Of a DNA stretch of 64,000 nucleotides, positions 1 to 9,780 are shown one piece after another. The position numbers and the translations under genes are program-made. The notes under the pieces were generated by a model, which saw only the letters and a program-made list of their open reading frames with translations, made no database searches and was not told the origin of the DNA. Each line of letters starts with the position of its first letter. The first letter of the stretch is position 1. Location of the stretch: NCBI GenBank assembly GCA_013152275.1, contig JAADGS010000027.1, positions 86,658 through 150,657 on the forward strand, written 5' to 3'. The stretch is from Actinomycetota bacterium. Its GTDB lineage: Bacteria > Actinomycetota > Acidimicrobiia > Spongiisociales > UBA4744.

Positions 1-154
1 CCTGGGGAAACAACGCTTTGTCATGCCCTGCATTCAAAGCGTCCTCGCCGGCCAGCGGATCCTCGGCAGAGGCCATTCCCGTGCATCTCGAGTGTCCAGT
101 TCACCTATCCGCGTGTCCTCGAAGTACGAAACACAAAGAAAACCAGCCGTTTCT

Positions 155-1645
155 CTAGGCCATCACGGCTCTCGTGGAAGCCCACGCGCGCAGTCGTGCC
201 ACGTCCTCGGCGCGTGACACCGACAGCGGTACGGTGGAGCGAATCTCGTCGAGCACCCGTGCGGTCGTGAGCGGTTGGTCGGCGGCGACGGCCCGATACA
301 GGGCGCCCACGATCGCCGTCTCGATCTCGGCACCGGAGAAGCCGGCGGTCTGTGCCACGAGCGTGGTCAGGTCGAAGCATGAGGGATCGTTTGCTCGCTT
401 GGCCAGATGGACTCTGAGGATCTCGCGGCGCGCGTCCTCGTCGGGGAGATCGACGAAGAAGATGTCGTCGAACCGACCCTTGCGAAGCAGTTCCGGAGGC
501 AGCGCATCGATCTGGTTGGCGGTCGCGACGAGAAAGACCTCCTCGGAATGGTCCTGCATCCAGCGCAGGAACGTTCCGAGAAGGCGGCGGGCCACGCCTC
601 CGTCCTGGTCTCCGGTCGCGAATCCTTTCTCGATCTCGTCGATCCAGAGCACGGCCGGAGCCATCGCCTCGATTGTTCGAAGAGAACTGTCGAGACGGTT
701 CTCGGATTCGCCGACGAACCTCCCGTAGAGCCGCGACGGGTCGAGCAGGACGAGCGGCAACCCCCAGGTGCGAGCGAGGGTTTTGGCGATGAGGGACTTT
801 CCACATCCCGGTATGCCCGTGAGCAGGATCCCTCTTGGAGGATCGAGGCCGGGCATTTCGGAGTCCATGGCGATCCGGCGCACCCGCAACCAGGACTTCA
901 CTTCTTCCAGACCGCCGACCTCGTCGAGTGTGCCGGCGTCGGATTCGACGAGCTCGAGGACTCCGTCTGTGTTCAGGAGATCGGCTTTGGCGGCTCGCAA
1001 GGCCGAGATGTCGTTCGATCCGAGCCTGCCGTCCTGGAGTGCCTGGCGCTGGATGAGGCCGGCGGCCTCACGAAGCGTGATTCCTTTCAATGCGTTCGCG
1101 ACCTCGGTGAGGTGGTCGTTGTCGAGGACCACCGGGAACCCACGATCCGCGAGCCGCCGAACGGTCCTTCTGACGAGCCGGAGCAGTTCCGCTTCGCTGG
1201 GCGGATGCAGCCTCCAGCGGTGGGCCAGTCCCTTGATCTCCTCCGGAAGATCGGGATGCGGGGCGGTGAGGATGATCGTCTGACTCCGGCGCTGCGCCTG
1301 GGCCAGCTCCTTGATTCGGCGGACGACGATCGGGTCGCGAAGGATCGGGTTGGCATCGGCGAACACGAATGCCCCCGGTGTCGAGATCTCTGCAATGAAC
1401 CCGAGTGCCTGGTTCGGGTCGGTGCTCTGATACTGGGCCTGCTGCCGATCTCGGGCCAGACCTTGGGTTGAGGACCACGTCCAGACCGGAATGTCGAGTT
1501 CCCCGGCAGCGCTTCTCAGGACTTCAAGGAATCGTGGCTCCTCGTCTGTGGCGACGACGAGCAATGGGTACTGGGAAGCGAGCAGAACTCGAAGGTCGCC
1601 GGTGTTGTCCATGATCACAGATATCGCCCGCATCCGGGGGGACAC
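155..1645 (-). CDS. AAA+ ATPase, Ycf46-like
   Basis: Cytoplasmic AAA+ ATPase of about 496 aa. The N-terminal ~230 residues lack a P-loop and resemble the Ycf46 N-domain. The C-terminal AAA module has Walker A GIPGCGKS (residues 277-284), Walker B AVLWIDEIEK (331-340), a sensor-1 Asn in ATANQ (~377) and an arginine-finger context RKGRFD (~388-393). Length and arrangement fit the Ycf46 family of cyanobacteria, plastids and actinobacteria, whose substrate is poorly defined. The longest start is a GTG; the ATG at 1612 (residue 12) gives an N-terminus closer to the family and is a real alternative. No ribosome-binding site decides between them. The gene is alone on this strand. Confidence 0.85.
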   Translation of the reverse strand: MSPRMRAISVIMDNTGDLRVLLASQYPLLVVATDEEPRFLEVLRSAAGELDIPVWTWSSTQGLARDRQQAQYQSTDPNQALGFIAEISTPGAFVFADANPILRDPIVVRRIKELAQAQRRSQTIILTAPHPDLPEEIKGLAHRWRLHPPSEAELLRLVRRTVRRLADRGFPVVLDNDHLTEVANALKGITLREAAGLIQRQALQDGRLGSNDISALRAAKADLLNTDGVLELVESDAGTLDEVGGLEEVKSWLRVRRIAMDSEMPGLDPPRGILLTGIPGCGKSLIAKTLARTWGLPLVLLDPSRLYGRFVGESENRLDSSLRTIEAMAPAVLWIDEIEKGFATGDQDGGVARRLLGTFLRWMQDHSEEVFLVATANQIDALPPELLRKGRFDDIFFVDLPDEDARREILRVHLAKRANDPSCFDLTTLVAQTAGFSGAEIETAIVGALYRAVAADQPLTTARVLDEIRSTVPLSVSRAEDVARLRAWASTRAVMA

Positions 1646-1783
1646 TTAGGAGTTCCGGGGCACCTGCCGGGTTCAGAACTCGATGTGCCCGTCGCGATAC
1701 GGACCGGGGGGCAATGACCCGGCGTCGGCTCGGCATCGGTCTCTTCGATACATCTGCCACGATGCCGCAGTCCGAACGTCGGC

Positions 1784-3004
1784 TCAGGGAGTGAGGTCGG
1801 CCAGTCCCTCGAGGACTCTGGCGACTTCCTCGAGGGTGTTGTAGTGGACGAATCCGACCCGGACCGCTCCTCCGGTTTCCAGCAGTCCGAACCGGTCCAT
1901 GATGTTCAGCGCGTAGTAGTGACCCGACCACACGAAGATGCCTTCCTCGGCCAAACGCGTGGCCGCCACGTGCGGGTGCACACCGTCGATCGTCACTGCA
2001 AACGTAGGTACCCTGTCCTCGATCCGATCCACGCCCCAGAGGTGGGCGCCGTCGATGGCGGCGATGCCATCGAGGAACGCCCTCGCCATGTCGGATTCGT
2101 GTTGTCCGATCCACTCATAGGCAGCTATGAGTCGGCTGCGCCGAGGGCGGTCGGTGCCGACTGGAGCCAGGTTCGCGAGGTACTCCACGGCGGCGGCGAC
2201 ACCGGCGAGCGATTCAAAGCTCTGTGTTCCCGTTTCCCATTTCTCAGGTGGCTCCTCGGGGGCCGGGCGCACCTTGTATGCATCGATCCGGTCGAGAAGG
2301 TCGGTACGACCGTAGAGGACCCCCGTGTGTGGCCCGAAGAACTTGTATGCGGAACAGACGAGGAAGTCACAACCGATCTCGGCGACATCGAGCAGGCGGT
2401 GCGGTGTCGAGTGCACCGCGTCCACGAAGACGAGTGCACCCGCTGCATGCGCCCGGCGGGTCACCTCTTTGACATCGACTTTGGTTCCGAGGGCATTGGA
2501 GGCAGCGGTCACGGCCACGAGTCTGGTTCTCTCCGACAGGGAGCGATCGAGGTCGTCGAGATCGAGCGTTCCGTCGTCCCGGACTCCCACCTGCCGCACA
2601 ACGGCGCCGGCGTCACGGGCGGCGAGCACCCATGGGGTGACGTTGGCATCGTGGTCGAGCGTCGTGACGATGACCTCGTCGCCTTCGTGCCACGAGTGGC
2701 CGATCGCCCTGCTCATGGAGAATGTGAGCGAGGTCATGTTCTGGCCGAATGCGATCTCGCCCGGGTGTTCTGCCCCGAGAAGCTCGGCCATCGCCGATCG
2801 GGCGGCATCGGTGATGGTGATGGCGTCCCGGCCCGGAGCGAAATGCGAGCTCAGGTTCGAGACCCCCGCCGTCAACGTGGCGGCCATGGCATCGATGACC
2901 GATCGGGGAGTCTGCGTTCCTCCAGGTCCATCCAGCCACGCGACTTGGCGGCCGTCCTGGGTTCGAGACAGTGCGGGGAATCGGGATCGAATGGTTGCGA
3001 GCAT
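1784..3004 (-). CDS. Class V aminotransferase, cysteine desulfurase-like (VC1184-type)
   Basis: PLP enzyme of fold type I, about 406 aa. The PLP-binding lysine lies in CSAYKFFGPHTG and the cofactor-contact histidine region is VDAVHSTPHR. The flexible loop with a catalytic cysteine seen in true cysteine desulfurases is absent: the C-terminal part reads GIFVWSGHYYALN. It therefore belongs to the 'cysteine desulfurase-like' branch, and sulfur transfer is not assured. ATG 3004 is chosen over the longer frame to 3103 because a -10 element (TATCGT, plus-strand 3012-3017) ends 7 nt before it, giving a leaderless start. The archease gene starts divergently 75 bp away. Confidence 0.85.
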   Translation of the reverse strand: MLATIRSRFPALSRTQDGRQVAWLDGPGGTQTPRSVIDAMAATLTAGVSNLSSHFAPGRDAITITDAARSAMAELLGAEHPGEIAFGQNMTSLTFSMSRAIGHSWHEGDEVIVTTLDHDANVTPWVLAARDAGAVVRQVGVRDDGTLDLDDLDRSLSERTRLVAVTAASNALGTKVDVKEVTRRAHAAGALVFVDAVHSTPHRLLDVAEIGCDFLVCSAYKFFGPHTGVLYGRTDLLDRIDAYKVRPAPEEPPEKWETGTQSFESLAGVAAAVEYLANLAPVGTDRPRRSRLIAAYEWIGQHESDMARAFLDGIAAIDGAHLWGVDRIEDRVPTFAVTIDGVHPHVAATRLAEEGIFVWSGHYYALNIMDRFGLLETGGAVRVGFVHYNTLEEVARVLEGLADLTP

Positions 3005-3079
3005 GGAGCGAACGATAGCGCTCGGCCTGCTCGGTGGAACTCGCCCGCGTGCGGCGACCCCCGGTGGCACAATGGCCAT

Positions 3080-3487
3080 GTGCGATACGAGGTCGTCGCC
3101 CACACCGCCGATACCGGCATCATCGCCTACGGAAGAACGCTTGCCGAGCTGTTCGAGAACGCCGCGTACGCGATGTTCGACCTCATGTTCGATCTGGCTC
3201 CCTTGGTTGCGGCTTCGGAGATCGAGATCGTCGTCGAGGGCGAGGATCTTCAGGACCTGATGTTCGGCTGGCTCTCCGAGCTTCTGTTTCGCTTCGAGGT
3301 CGACGGACAGGTGTGGTGCCGATTCCGGGTGGGCATCGAGGGTGACCGGATCCGGGCGCTGGTCGGTGGTACGTCGGCGGCTTCGTTGCCATTGCGAGGA
3401 TCACCGATCAAGGCTGTCACGATGCACGACCTCGAGGTCGTTCGCAAGGGACCCGAATGGGCAGCGACGGTCATCTTCGACGTCTGA
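3080..3487 (+). CDS. Archease
   Basis: Small (135 aa) archease. In characterised systems archease stimulates RtcB RNA ligase by promoting histidine guanylylation. The N-terminus YEVVAHTADTGI has the typical His-Thr-Ala-Asp metal-site start, and the C-terminal part has KAVTMHDLEV, matching the conserved 'KAvT.H.l.v' block. GTG 3080 starts 6 nt after a -10-like CACAAT (3068-3073), so the mRNA is probably leaderless. An open frame continues upstream, but it lies antisense to the aminotransferase gene and does not resemble archease. The rtcB gene follows 240 bp downstream on the same strand, so the ligase and its activator are neighbours. Confidence 0.9.
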   Translation: MRYEVVAHTADTGIIAYGRTLAELFENAAYAMFDLMFDLAPLVAASEIEIVVEGEDLQDLMFGWLSELLFRFEVDGQVWCRFRVGIEGDRIRALVGGTSAASLPLRGSPIKAVTMHDLEVVRKGPEWAATVIFDV

Positions 3488-3727
3488 GTTTGGGCAAGGC
3501 AGCAGCCAAAGGGCCGAATGAAGCGGCGAGGGAGTTCAGGGACTTGCTTGCCCGCGACGATCCGGGCGTCGATGTGCACAGGCCCTCCAGAGTGAAAAGG
3601 GAAGAGGAGGAGCGGGTCGGATCTCCGGAGGACACCCCGCTGTTGTGGGAGACGTCGAACCGACCGGCAAGGTGGCAGCGTGCACAGGACCGTTCAAGTG
3701 CCGGCTGCAACGCGTAACCTTGAGGCC

Positions 3728-5146
3728 GTGGAACTGCGAGCCCTCGGCAGGCATGTATGGGAGATCCCGAAGGAAGGCGGGATGCGTGTGCCCGGTCGAG
3801 TCTTCATCCCGGAGATGTTTCTTGTGGAGGCGGACAAGGCGCTGACGCAGGTGAAAAACGTTGCGTGCCTTCCCGGTATCGTTGAAGCCTCGATGGCGAT
3901 GCCGGACATCCATTGGGGATACGGGTTCCCGATCGGGGGCGTTGCGGCAACCGACATCGAAGACGGCGGCGTCGTTTCACCCGGCGGCGTGGGGTTCGAT
4001 ATCGGCTGCGGCGTACGGCTCCTCGCTTCCAGGTTCACGGCAGAGGACTTCGAAGCGCGGGCCGAGGCGGTAATGGGAGAGCTCGATCGACGGATTCCAC
4101 GGGGCCTTGGCAAGGGAGCCGTCGCCGACCGCCTCGACATCGACGAAGTGCTCAGTGACGGTGCTGCCGCGGTGCTTTCCGCCGGGTATGGCTGGGAGAG
4201 TGATCTGGATCGGTGTGAGGAGAATGGGACATCCGTCGGAGCAGTCCCCGCGTCGATCGGCGACCGCGCCAAACGGCGCGGGGGTGGACAATTGGGCTCG
4301 CTCGGGGCGGGTAACCACTTCCTCGAGGTCCAGGTCGTGGAGGAAATCCACGATGCCGCCACAGCGAACGTCTTTGGACTCGGTGCAGGGATGATCTGTG
4401 TGATGATCCACTGTGGGAGCCGGGGCCTCGGTCACCAGACCTGTACGGATCAACTGGAGATCATGGGCCGTGCCTCGGCTCGGTACGGGATCGAGCTTCC
4501 CGATCGGCAACTTGCCTCGGTCCCCGTGCGGTCCCCGGAGGGCGAACGGTATCTCGCCGCGATGGCGTCGGCAGCCAACTTCGCGTGGGCGAACCGGCAC
4601 GTCCTCGCTCATGAAGTTCGTCAGGCCTTCGCTCGAGCATTTTCCACGACCCCGGAACATACGGGCATGCGACTCGTGTTCGACGTTGCGCACAATCTCG
4701 CCAAGATCGAGGAGCACATCGTCGATGGCTCGAGCCGGCGTTTGTGCGTACACCGCAAAGGGGCGACGCGTGCCTTTGGCCCCGGACATCCTGATCTCGC
4801 AGACGACCTCCGCGCGGTCGGCCAGCCAGTGCTCGTTCCGGGATCCATGGGGACGGCGTCGTGGGTGCTCGCCGGTGTGGAGAACAATCCGGCATTCTTT
4901 TCGGCGGCGCACGGTGCCGGCCGGATGATGAGTCGCAAGAAGGCCAAGCGGCGCGGATCGGGTGCGGACGTCAAACGCGCGCTCGAGAGGAAGGGGATTG
5001 TGGTGCGCCCAGGTTCGGTGGCGCTCCTGTCCGAGGAGGCGCCCTATGCCTACAAGGATGTGGACACGGTCGTCGGTGTCTGTGAGGAAGTCTCTCTGGC
5101 TCGCAGGGTGGCGCGACTGCGACCGCTTGGGGTCGTCAAAGGGTAG
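3728..5146 (+). CDS. rtcB: RNA-splicing ligase RtcB
   Basis: GTP-dependent RNA ligase that joins 2',3'-cyclic phosphate (or 3'-phosphate) to 5'-OH ends in tRNA splicing or RNA repair. About 472 aa. Metal and nucleotide residues are visible in order: GFDIGCGVR (Asp/Cys), GAGNHFLEVQ, IHCGSRGLGHQ, VFDVAHNLAKIE and the guanylylated-histidine region VHRKGATRAFGPGHP. The N-terminus LRALGRHVWEIPK aligns with archaeal-type RtcB, which supports GTG 3728. A -10 hexamer TAACCT (3715-3720) ends 7 nt upstream, so the start is probably leaderless. The frame stays open to a GTG at 3680, but those 16 residues do not resemble the family. No RtcR-type regulator is present nearby. Confidence 0.95.
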   Translation: MELRALGRHVWEIPKEGGMRVPGRVFIPEMFLVEADKALTQVKNVACLPGIVEASMAMPDIHWGYGFPIGGVAATDIEDGGVVSPGGVGFDIGCGVRLLASRFTAEDFEARAEAVMGELDRRIPRGLGKGAVADRLDIDEVLSDGAAAVLSAGYGWESDLDRCEENGTSVGAVPASIGDRAKRRGGGQLGSLGAGNHFLEVQVVEEIHDAATANVFGLGAGMICVMIHCGSRGLGHQTCTDQLEIMGRASARYGIELPDRQLASVPVRSPEGERYLAAMASAANFAWANRHVLAHEVRQAFARAFSTTPEHTGMRLVFDVAHNLAKIEEHIVDGSSRRLCVHRKGATRAFGPGHPDLADDLRAVGQPVLVPGSMGTASWVLAGVENNPAFFSAAHGAGRMMSRKKAKRRGSGADVKRALERKGIVVRPGSVALLSEEAPYAYKDVDTVVGVCEEVSLARRVARLRPLGVVKG

Positions 5147-5236
5147 GAGGGTCGCCTCTCCGGTCGGTGACCCCGGTCGACCTTCGAAGTACGAGGTGCC
5201 GGGTACCGGGTATGCAGCACCGAGTATCCTCGAATC

Positions 5237-5782
5237 ATGTCCGACGCCACCGCCCTCATCGTGATCGACGTGCAGCAGGGATTTGACGATTCCGGCTTTG
5301 GACGTCGCAATAACCCCGACTGTGAACGCAACGTGGCCATGCTGATCGATGCGTGGCGATCGAACGGCCGGCCACTGGTCTTCGTTCGGCATGACTCTGC
5401 AAAGAAAGGGTCCCCGCTCGCGCCAGGGACCGTGGGGAATGCTTTCAAGGATGTCGTTTCCGGCGACGCCGATCTGCTGGTCACCAAATCGGTGCACTCG
5501 GCGTTCTATGGACGGCCGGATCTCGACGCGTGGTTGCAGGAGCGGGGGATCGAGAAGGTGGCCATTTGCGGCATCCAGACGAACGTGTGCTGCGAGACGA
5601 CCGCCCGGATGGCCTCGGACCTCGGGTATGAGGTGCAGTTCGTGGCCGATGCGACGTTCACGTTCGCCACGCACGGGCCGGATGGGGACGTCGTCTCGGC
5701 AGACGAGCTCACGAGGGCTACGTGTGCAAGCCTGGAAGGTGAGTTCGCGACGGTGGTGAGCACCGCGAATCTCGTGTCGTGA
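5237..5782 (+). CDS. Isochorismatase-family cysteine hydrolase
   Basis: Cytoplasmic cysteine hydrolase of 181 aa (isochorismatase/nicotinamidase fold). The catalytic triad is visible: Asp11 in IVIDVQQGF, Lys84 in LVTKSVHSAF and Cys118 in GIQTNVCCETTAR. The cis-peptide region GIQT precedes the cysteine as expected. Substrate cannot be assigned: nicotinamidase-specific metal ligands are not evident, and ureidoacrylate-type or other amide hydrolysis is equally possible. The ATG lies 6 nt after TATCCT (5225-5230), so leaderless translation is likely. It forms its own unit and ends 9 bp from the convergent hspR gene. Confidence 0.85.
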   Translation: MSDATALIVIDVQQGFDDSGFGRRNNPDCERNVAMLIDAWRSNGRPLVFVRHDSAKKGSPLAPGTVGNAFKDVVSGDADLLVTKSVHSAFYGRPDLDAWLQERGIEKVAICGIQTNVCCETTARMASDLGYEVQFVADATFTFATHGPDGDVVSADELTRATCASLEGEFATVVSTANLVS

Positions 5783-5791
5783 CAGGTCGAG

Positions 5792-6202
5792 CTATTCGAA
5801 CAGGTCTCGCAATTTCCTACGGATGTCCGGGTGTGCATGGCGGCGCAGAACGATGTCGCGTCGGTAACTGCGGTGCACCTCCGCGATCTGACGGCCGGTC
5901 TGCTCGATGGTCTCGTTCAACGAAGCCTTGATCGATTCCAGATCGCTCTCGAGACGTTCGATGCGTTCTCGGAGTTCGAGAACTTGTTTGACGCCCTCCA
6001 GGTTCAGGCCCTGGTCGGTGAGGCTCTGAATCAGAGCGAGGCGTTCAATGTCTTCCTGCGAGTACCGGCGCGTACCGCCCGGTGTCCGGTACGGCTCGAT
6101 CAAACCCCGGCGTTCGTAGATGCGCAGCGTCTGCGGGTGCACACCTGCGAGTTCGGCGGCCACCGAGATCACATAGACTGCCTGATCCTTGCGCTTCGCC
6201 AT
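5792..6202 (-). CDS. hspR: Heat-shock repressor HspR (MerR family)
   Basis: MerR-type regulator of 136 aa. An N-terminal winged-helix domain is recognisable from YVISVAAELAGVHPQTLRIYE and the RRYSQEDIERL wing. It is followed by a coiled-coil region (ELRERIERLESDLESI, ~75-100) and a basic tail. In Streptomyces and mycobacteria HspR represses the dnaK operon by binding HAIR sites, with DnaK as co-repressor. Here it is the last gene of dnaK-grpE-dnaJ-hspR, 3 bp after the dnaJ stop, the standard actinobacterial arrangement, so feedback control of its own operon is expected. Confidence 0.95.
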   Translation of the reverse strand: MAKRKDQAVYVISVAAELAGVHPQTLRIYERRGLIEPYRTPGGTRRYSQEDIERLALIQSLTDQGLNLEGVKQVLELRERIERLESDLESIKASLNETIEQTGRQIAEVHRSYRRDIVLRRHAHPDIRRKLRDLFE

Positions 6203-6205
6203 GAT

Positions 6206-7333
6206 CTACACCTCGAGGCCTTCGCGAGGATTGATCCCCGCCTCGAATTCCTCTGCGAACTGCTGAAGCATCTTCTTGGCTTCCCTCGACAGCCTGGTGG
6301 GCACGACGACCTCGACGGTGACCAGGAGATCACCAGGGCGTCCCCTCTTCTTCTTGACGCCGCGGCCACGAACACGGAAGGTGCGCCCACTGCGGGTTCC
6401 GGCCGGGATCTTGAGGCGCACCGGTTCGTCGAGGGTCGGGACCGTGATCTCGGTTCCGAGCGCAGCCTCCGTGAACGTGATGGGCACCTTGATCTTCAGA
6501 TTGTCGCCGGCACGCCGAAACAGCTTGTGTCTCGCCACGTGCACCTTCACGAGCAAGTCGCCTGCAGGTCCACCGTTCTTTCCTGGAGCACCTTTGCCCT
6601 TGAGCCGCACGACGGCACCGTTCTTGACGCCTGCCGGGATCTTGACTTTGATCGTGCGGGAGAGCGTCGTCGTTCCAGAGCCATGACACGTGTGGCATGG
6701 GGTTCTCACCGTCGTCCCGGTGCCGCCGCATGTTGGGCATGGCCTGGTCGTGGAGAAGAAACCTTGGCTCTGGGCGACCACGCCGCTTCCGCGGCACGTC
6801 GGACACGTCTCCACCGGAGTACCCGGCTCCGCTCCACTACCTCGACACGTCCGACACACCGTCTCGCCCTTGACGGACACCGTTGTCGTGACGCCGCGAA
6901 TCGCGTCTTCGAAAGACAGATGGAGTTCGGCGCTCGTGTCGGCTCCTCGCTGCGGGCCGGACCGTCGACCTGCGGTGCCTCCGAATCCGAACACTTCTCC
7001 GAGGCCTCCCCCGAACAGATCCCCGAGGTCCTCGAATCGAATCTTCTGGCCGGCACCGAAGCCGCCGGGAGCGTTCTGGAAGCCGCGGAACCCACCGGAA
7101 TCGACCATCCGCCGCACCTCGTCGTACTCCTTTCGCTGCTCCTCATTGGAGAGCGTCGCATACGCCTCCGAGATGTCCTTGAACTTCTCTTCGGCTTTCG
7201 CGTCAGTAGGGTTCGCGTCGGGGTGGTACTGCTGAGCGAGTTTGCGGTAGGCGCGCTTGATCTCCTTGGCGTCCGCATTCTTCGAGACACCAAGGACTTT
7301 GTAGAAATCCTTGTCGACCCAGTCCCTATTCAT
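6206..7333 (-). CDS. dnaJ: Chaperone protein DnaJ
   Basis: Hsp40 co-chaperone of 375 aa with the full type I layout: J domain with the HPD motif (QQYHPDAN, ~38), a Gly/Phe-rich linker (GGFRGFQNAPGGFGAG), four zinc-binding repeats CRTCRGSG, CPTCRGSG, CPTCGGTG and CHTCHGSG, and the C-terminal beta-sandwich domain. It stimulates DnaK ATPase and delivers substrates. The start overlaps the end of grpE by 8 bp, suggesting translational coupling within the heat-shock operon. Confidence 0.97.
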   Translation of the reverse strand: MNRDWVDKDFYKVLGVSKNADAKEIKRAYRKLAQQYHPDANPTDAKAEEKFKDISEAYATLSNEEQRKEYDEVRRMVDSGGFRGFQNAPGGFGAGQKIRFEDLGDLFGGGLGEVFGFGGTAGRRSGPQRGADTSAELHLSFEDAIRGVTTTVSVKGETVCRTCRGSGAEPGTPVETCPTCRGSGVVAQSQGFFSTTRPCPTCGGTGTTVRTPCHTCHGSGTTTLSRTIKVKIPAGVKNGAVVRLKGKGAPGKNGGPAGDLLVKVHVARHKLFRRAGDNLKIKVPITFTEAALGTEITVPTLDEPVRLKIPAGTRSGRTFRVRGRGVKKKRGRPGDLLVTVEVVVPTRLSREAKKMLQQFAEEFEAGINPREGLEV

Positions 7334-7895
7334 GATCCACTGCGACGAGTGCTGCGCGGATCACACGACCATGCAACGTGTAGCCACGGCGCATCTCTTT
7401 GGTAACCACGAGCCTGCCTTCGCCCTCCGAAGGGGCGATAGCTGCTTCGTGGGCCTCCGGGTCGAAGGGAACTCCGACGGACGGGATCGGTTCCAGGCCC
7501 TCGTTGCGGAGGATGTCCAGGAGGAGATCGCGAGTGCTGCGGACTCCCTCGAGGAGTCGCTCCTCGGCCGGTGAGCCCGGCTCGGTGGCAAGAGCGGCAT
7601 CGAGCGAGTCCAGCACCGGCAGCAGGTTCTTGGTGACCCGCTCGGCCGCCCGTTCGATGTTCTGTGCCTGCTCGCGCAGCATTCGCTTCCGGTAATTGTC
7701 AAAATCGGCCGCGACGCGCTGCAGATCGTTGAGGTAGGTTCCTGCTTCCTGCTGGAGCGCCGCCACGGTCCGCAGGAGAACCTGGACTGCCTGGGACGGG
7801 TCCTCAGGCAGCTCCAGTCCGAGATCGCGCGGGTCGATAACCTCTTCTTCCGGCAGGATCTCTGCCGGCACGACAGCTTCTGGCTCTTCGGTCAT
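7326..7895 (-). CDS. grpE: Nucleotide exchange factor GrpE
   Basis: GrpE of 189 aa: an acidic N-terminal region (EEPEAVVPAEILPEEEV), a long central coiled coil (AALQQEAGTYLNDLQRVAADFDN with the family NYRKRM motif), then the beta domain with FDPEAHEAA near the C-terminus. It releases ADP from DnaK. The ATG shares one base with the dnaK stop (TGATG), so it is probably translated by coupling to dnaK. Confidence 0.96.
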   Translation of the reverse strand: MTEEPEAVVPAEILPEEEVIDPRDLGLELPEDPSQAVQVLLRTVAALQQEAGTYLNDLQRVAADFDNYRKRMLREQAQNIERAAERVTKNLLPVLDSLDAALATEPGSPAEERLLEGVRSTRDLLLDILRNEGLEPIPSVGVPFDPEAHEAAIAPSEGEGRLVVTKEMRRGYTLHGRVIRAALVAVDHE

Positions 7896-9733
7896 CAGGA
7901 CTCATCACCTTCGTCGATGATCTCGGCTTCGACGACGTCCTCGTCGGAGGGGCCTTCATCGCTCCCGGCCGCCGTTTGCTGGGCCTGCTCGGCCTGCTGT
8001 TGGTACAGCCGCTGTGCGAGGGACTGCGAAGCCGACACCACGGCGTCCATCTTCGCCCGGAGGTCTTCCGTCGACGCGTTCTCGTCGTTGAGCGTCGTTC
8101 GCAGCTCTTCGAGCGCAGACGTGATCGCCGTCTTCTCCTCGTCGTTGAGTTGTTCCGCCTGCTCGGTCAGCAACTTGTCCGTCTGGTGCGCCAACTGGTC
8201 TGCCTGGTTGCGCGTCTCTGCTGCTTCACGAAGCCTGCGGTCCTCTTCTGCGTACTGTTCGGCATCGTGAACCATGCGATCGATGTCCTCTTGGGCCAGG
8301 GCAGTGCCACCGGTGATCGTCATGGCCTGCTCTTTGCCGGTGCCGAGGTCTTTCGCCGAGACGTGAACGATGCCGTTCGCATCGATGTCGAACGTCACCT
8401 CGATCTGGGGGACCCCCATCGGAGCAGGTGGAATACCCGTCAAGCGAAACTTGCCAAGGCTCTTGTTCGCGGCAGCCATCTGGCGCTCGCCCTGCAGCAC
8501 GTGAATCTCCACCTCCGGCTGGTTGTCGTCGGCCGTCGTGAAGATCTCGGACCGGCGGGTCGGGATCGTGGTATTGCGCTCGATCATCTTGGTGGCGATA
8601 CCGCCCTTGGTCTCGATCGACAGCGTGAGGGGGGTCACGTCGAGCAGGAGGATGTCCTTGACATCTCCGGTGAGCACACCGGCCTGGATGGCGGCGCCGG
8701 CAGCGACCACCTCGTCCGGGTTGACGCCCTTGTGGGGTTCCTTGCCGCCGGTGAGGTCACGTACCAGCTCCTGGACGGCCGGCATCCGGGTCGATCCACC
8801 GACCAGCACGACGTCATCGATCGCGGACACGGAGATGCCGGCGTCCTTGATGGCCTGCTCGAATGGCGGCTTGCACTTCGCCAAGAGGTCCTCGGTCATC
8901 TTCTGGAACGTGGATCGGGAGAGCTTGACCTGCATGTGGAGCGGTCCCGCTGCCGTTGCCGTGATGAACGGAAGGTTGATCTCGGTTTCGGCGACCTGCG
9001 ACAACTCGATCTTCGCCTTCTCGGCCGCTTCTTTCAGGCGTTGGACCGCCATGCGATCCGCCGACAGGTCGACGCCATGCTCGTTCTTGAACTCGGTGAC
9101 GAGCCAGTCGACGATCGCCTGGTCCCAGTCGTCGCCGCCCAGGTGGGTGTTCCCCGACGTGGACTTCACCTCGAAGACGCCCTCACCGATCTCCAGGACG
9201 GACACGTCGAACGTGCCGCCACCGAGGTCGAACACCAGGATCGTATGGTCGTGTTCCTTGTCGAGACCGTAGGCGAGTGAAGACGCCGTCGGTTCGTTGA
9301 TGATGCGCTGCACTTCGAGGCCTGCGATCTGTCCAGCCTCTTTCGTGGCCTGGCGCTGCGCGTCGTTGAAGTATGCGGGCACGGTGATTACCGCTTCGGT
9401 GACCGGCTCCCCGAGGTACGACTCGGCATCACGCTTGAGCTTCATCAGGATGCGTGCGGAGATCTCTTGGGGCGTGTAGCTCTTGCCTTCGATCTCGACT
9501 TTCCAGTTCGGATCGCCCATGTGTCGCTTCACGGAGTGGATCGTGCGGTCCGGGTTGGTGATCGCCTGCCGTTTGGCGACTTCTCCGACCATCACCTCGC
9601 CGTCCTTGAACGCGACGACCGACGGGGTGGTGCGGGCGCCTTCCGCGTTCGGGATGATGATGGGCTCGCCGCCTTCGAGGGTGGCGATCACGCTGTTTGT
9701 GGTACCGAGGTCGATACCGACTGCCTTGGCCAT
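7895..9733 (-). CDS. dnaK: Chaperone protein DnaK (Hsp70)
   Basis: Hsp70 of 612 aa, first gene of the heat-shock operon. The ATPase domain starts [14 protein letters not shown] and has the phosphate loop [13 protein letters not shown] and the adenosine motif [13 protein letters not shown]. The substrate domain follows the linker DVTPLTLS, and the lid ends with a Gln/Ala-rich tail and acidic C-terminus (DVVEAEII). ATG 9733 is preceded by a good ribosome-binding site (GAGGAG on the minus strand, 6-nt spacing), so this gene has a leader, unlike many others in the window. Confidence 0.98.
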   Translation of the reverse strand: MAKAVGIDLGTTNSVIATLEGGEPIIIPNAEGARTTPSVVAFKDGEVMVGEVAKRQAITNPDRTIHSVKRHMGDPNWKVEIEGKSYTPQEISARILMKLKRDAESYLGEPVTEAVITVPAYFNDAQRQATKEAGQIAGLEVQRIINEPTASSLAYGLDKEHDHTILVFDLGGGTFDVSVLEIGEGVFEVKSTSGNTHLGGDDWDQAIVDWLVTEFKNEHGVDLSADRMAVQRLKEAAEKAKIELSQVAETEINLPFITATAAGPLHMQVKLSRSTFQKMTEDLLAKCKPPFEQAIKDAGISVSAIDDVVLVGGSTRMPAVQELVRDLTGGKEPHKGVNPDEVVAAGAAIQAGVLTGDVKDILLLDVTPLTLSIETKGGIATKMIERNTTIPTRRSEIFTTADDNQPEVEIHVLQGERQMAAANKSLGKFRLTGIPPAPMGVPQIEVTFDIDANGIVHVSAKDLGTGKEQAMTITGGTALAQEDIDRMVHDAEQYAEEDRRLREAAETRNQADQLAHQTDKLLTEQAEQLNDEEKTAITSALEELRTTLNDENASTEDLRAKMDAVVSASQSLAQRLYQQQAEQAQQTAAGSDEGPSDEDVVEAEIIDEGDES

Positions 9734-9780
9734 GGGGAACTCCTCAACTGTGTCAGATTTAGTGTGTCACAAGTGTATAA

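Noticed and set aside
1-154. Short frame at the left edge (23-217, plus)
   Set aside because: No motif, and it overlaps the end of the Ycf46-like gene antisense; the edge region holds nothing I can support.
1844-3079. Long plus-strand open frame upstream of and in frame with archease
   Set aside because: It is antisense to the class V aminotransferase gene and shows no family features before the GTG at 3080.
3490-3727. T-box-like riboswitch before rtcB (AGAGTGAA and AAGGTGGCAGCG resemble T-box elements)
   Set aside because: The 14-nt T-box core is only partly matched, no specifier loop or antiterminator pair can be drawn, and the rtcB promoter (TAACCT at 3715-3720) lies downstream of it.
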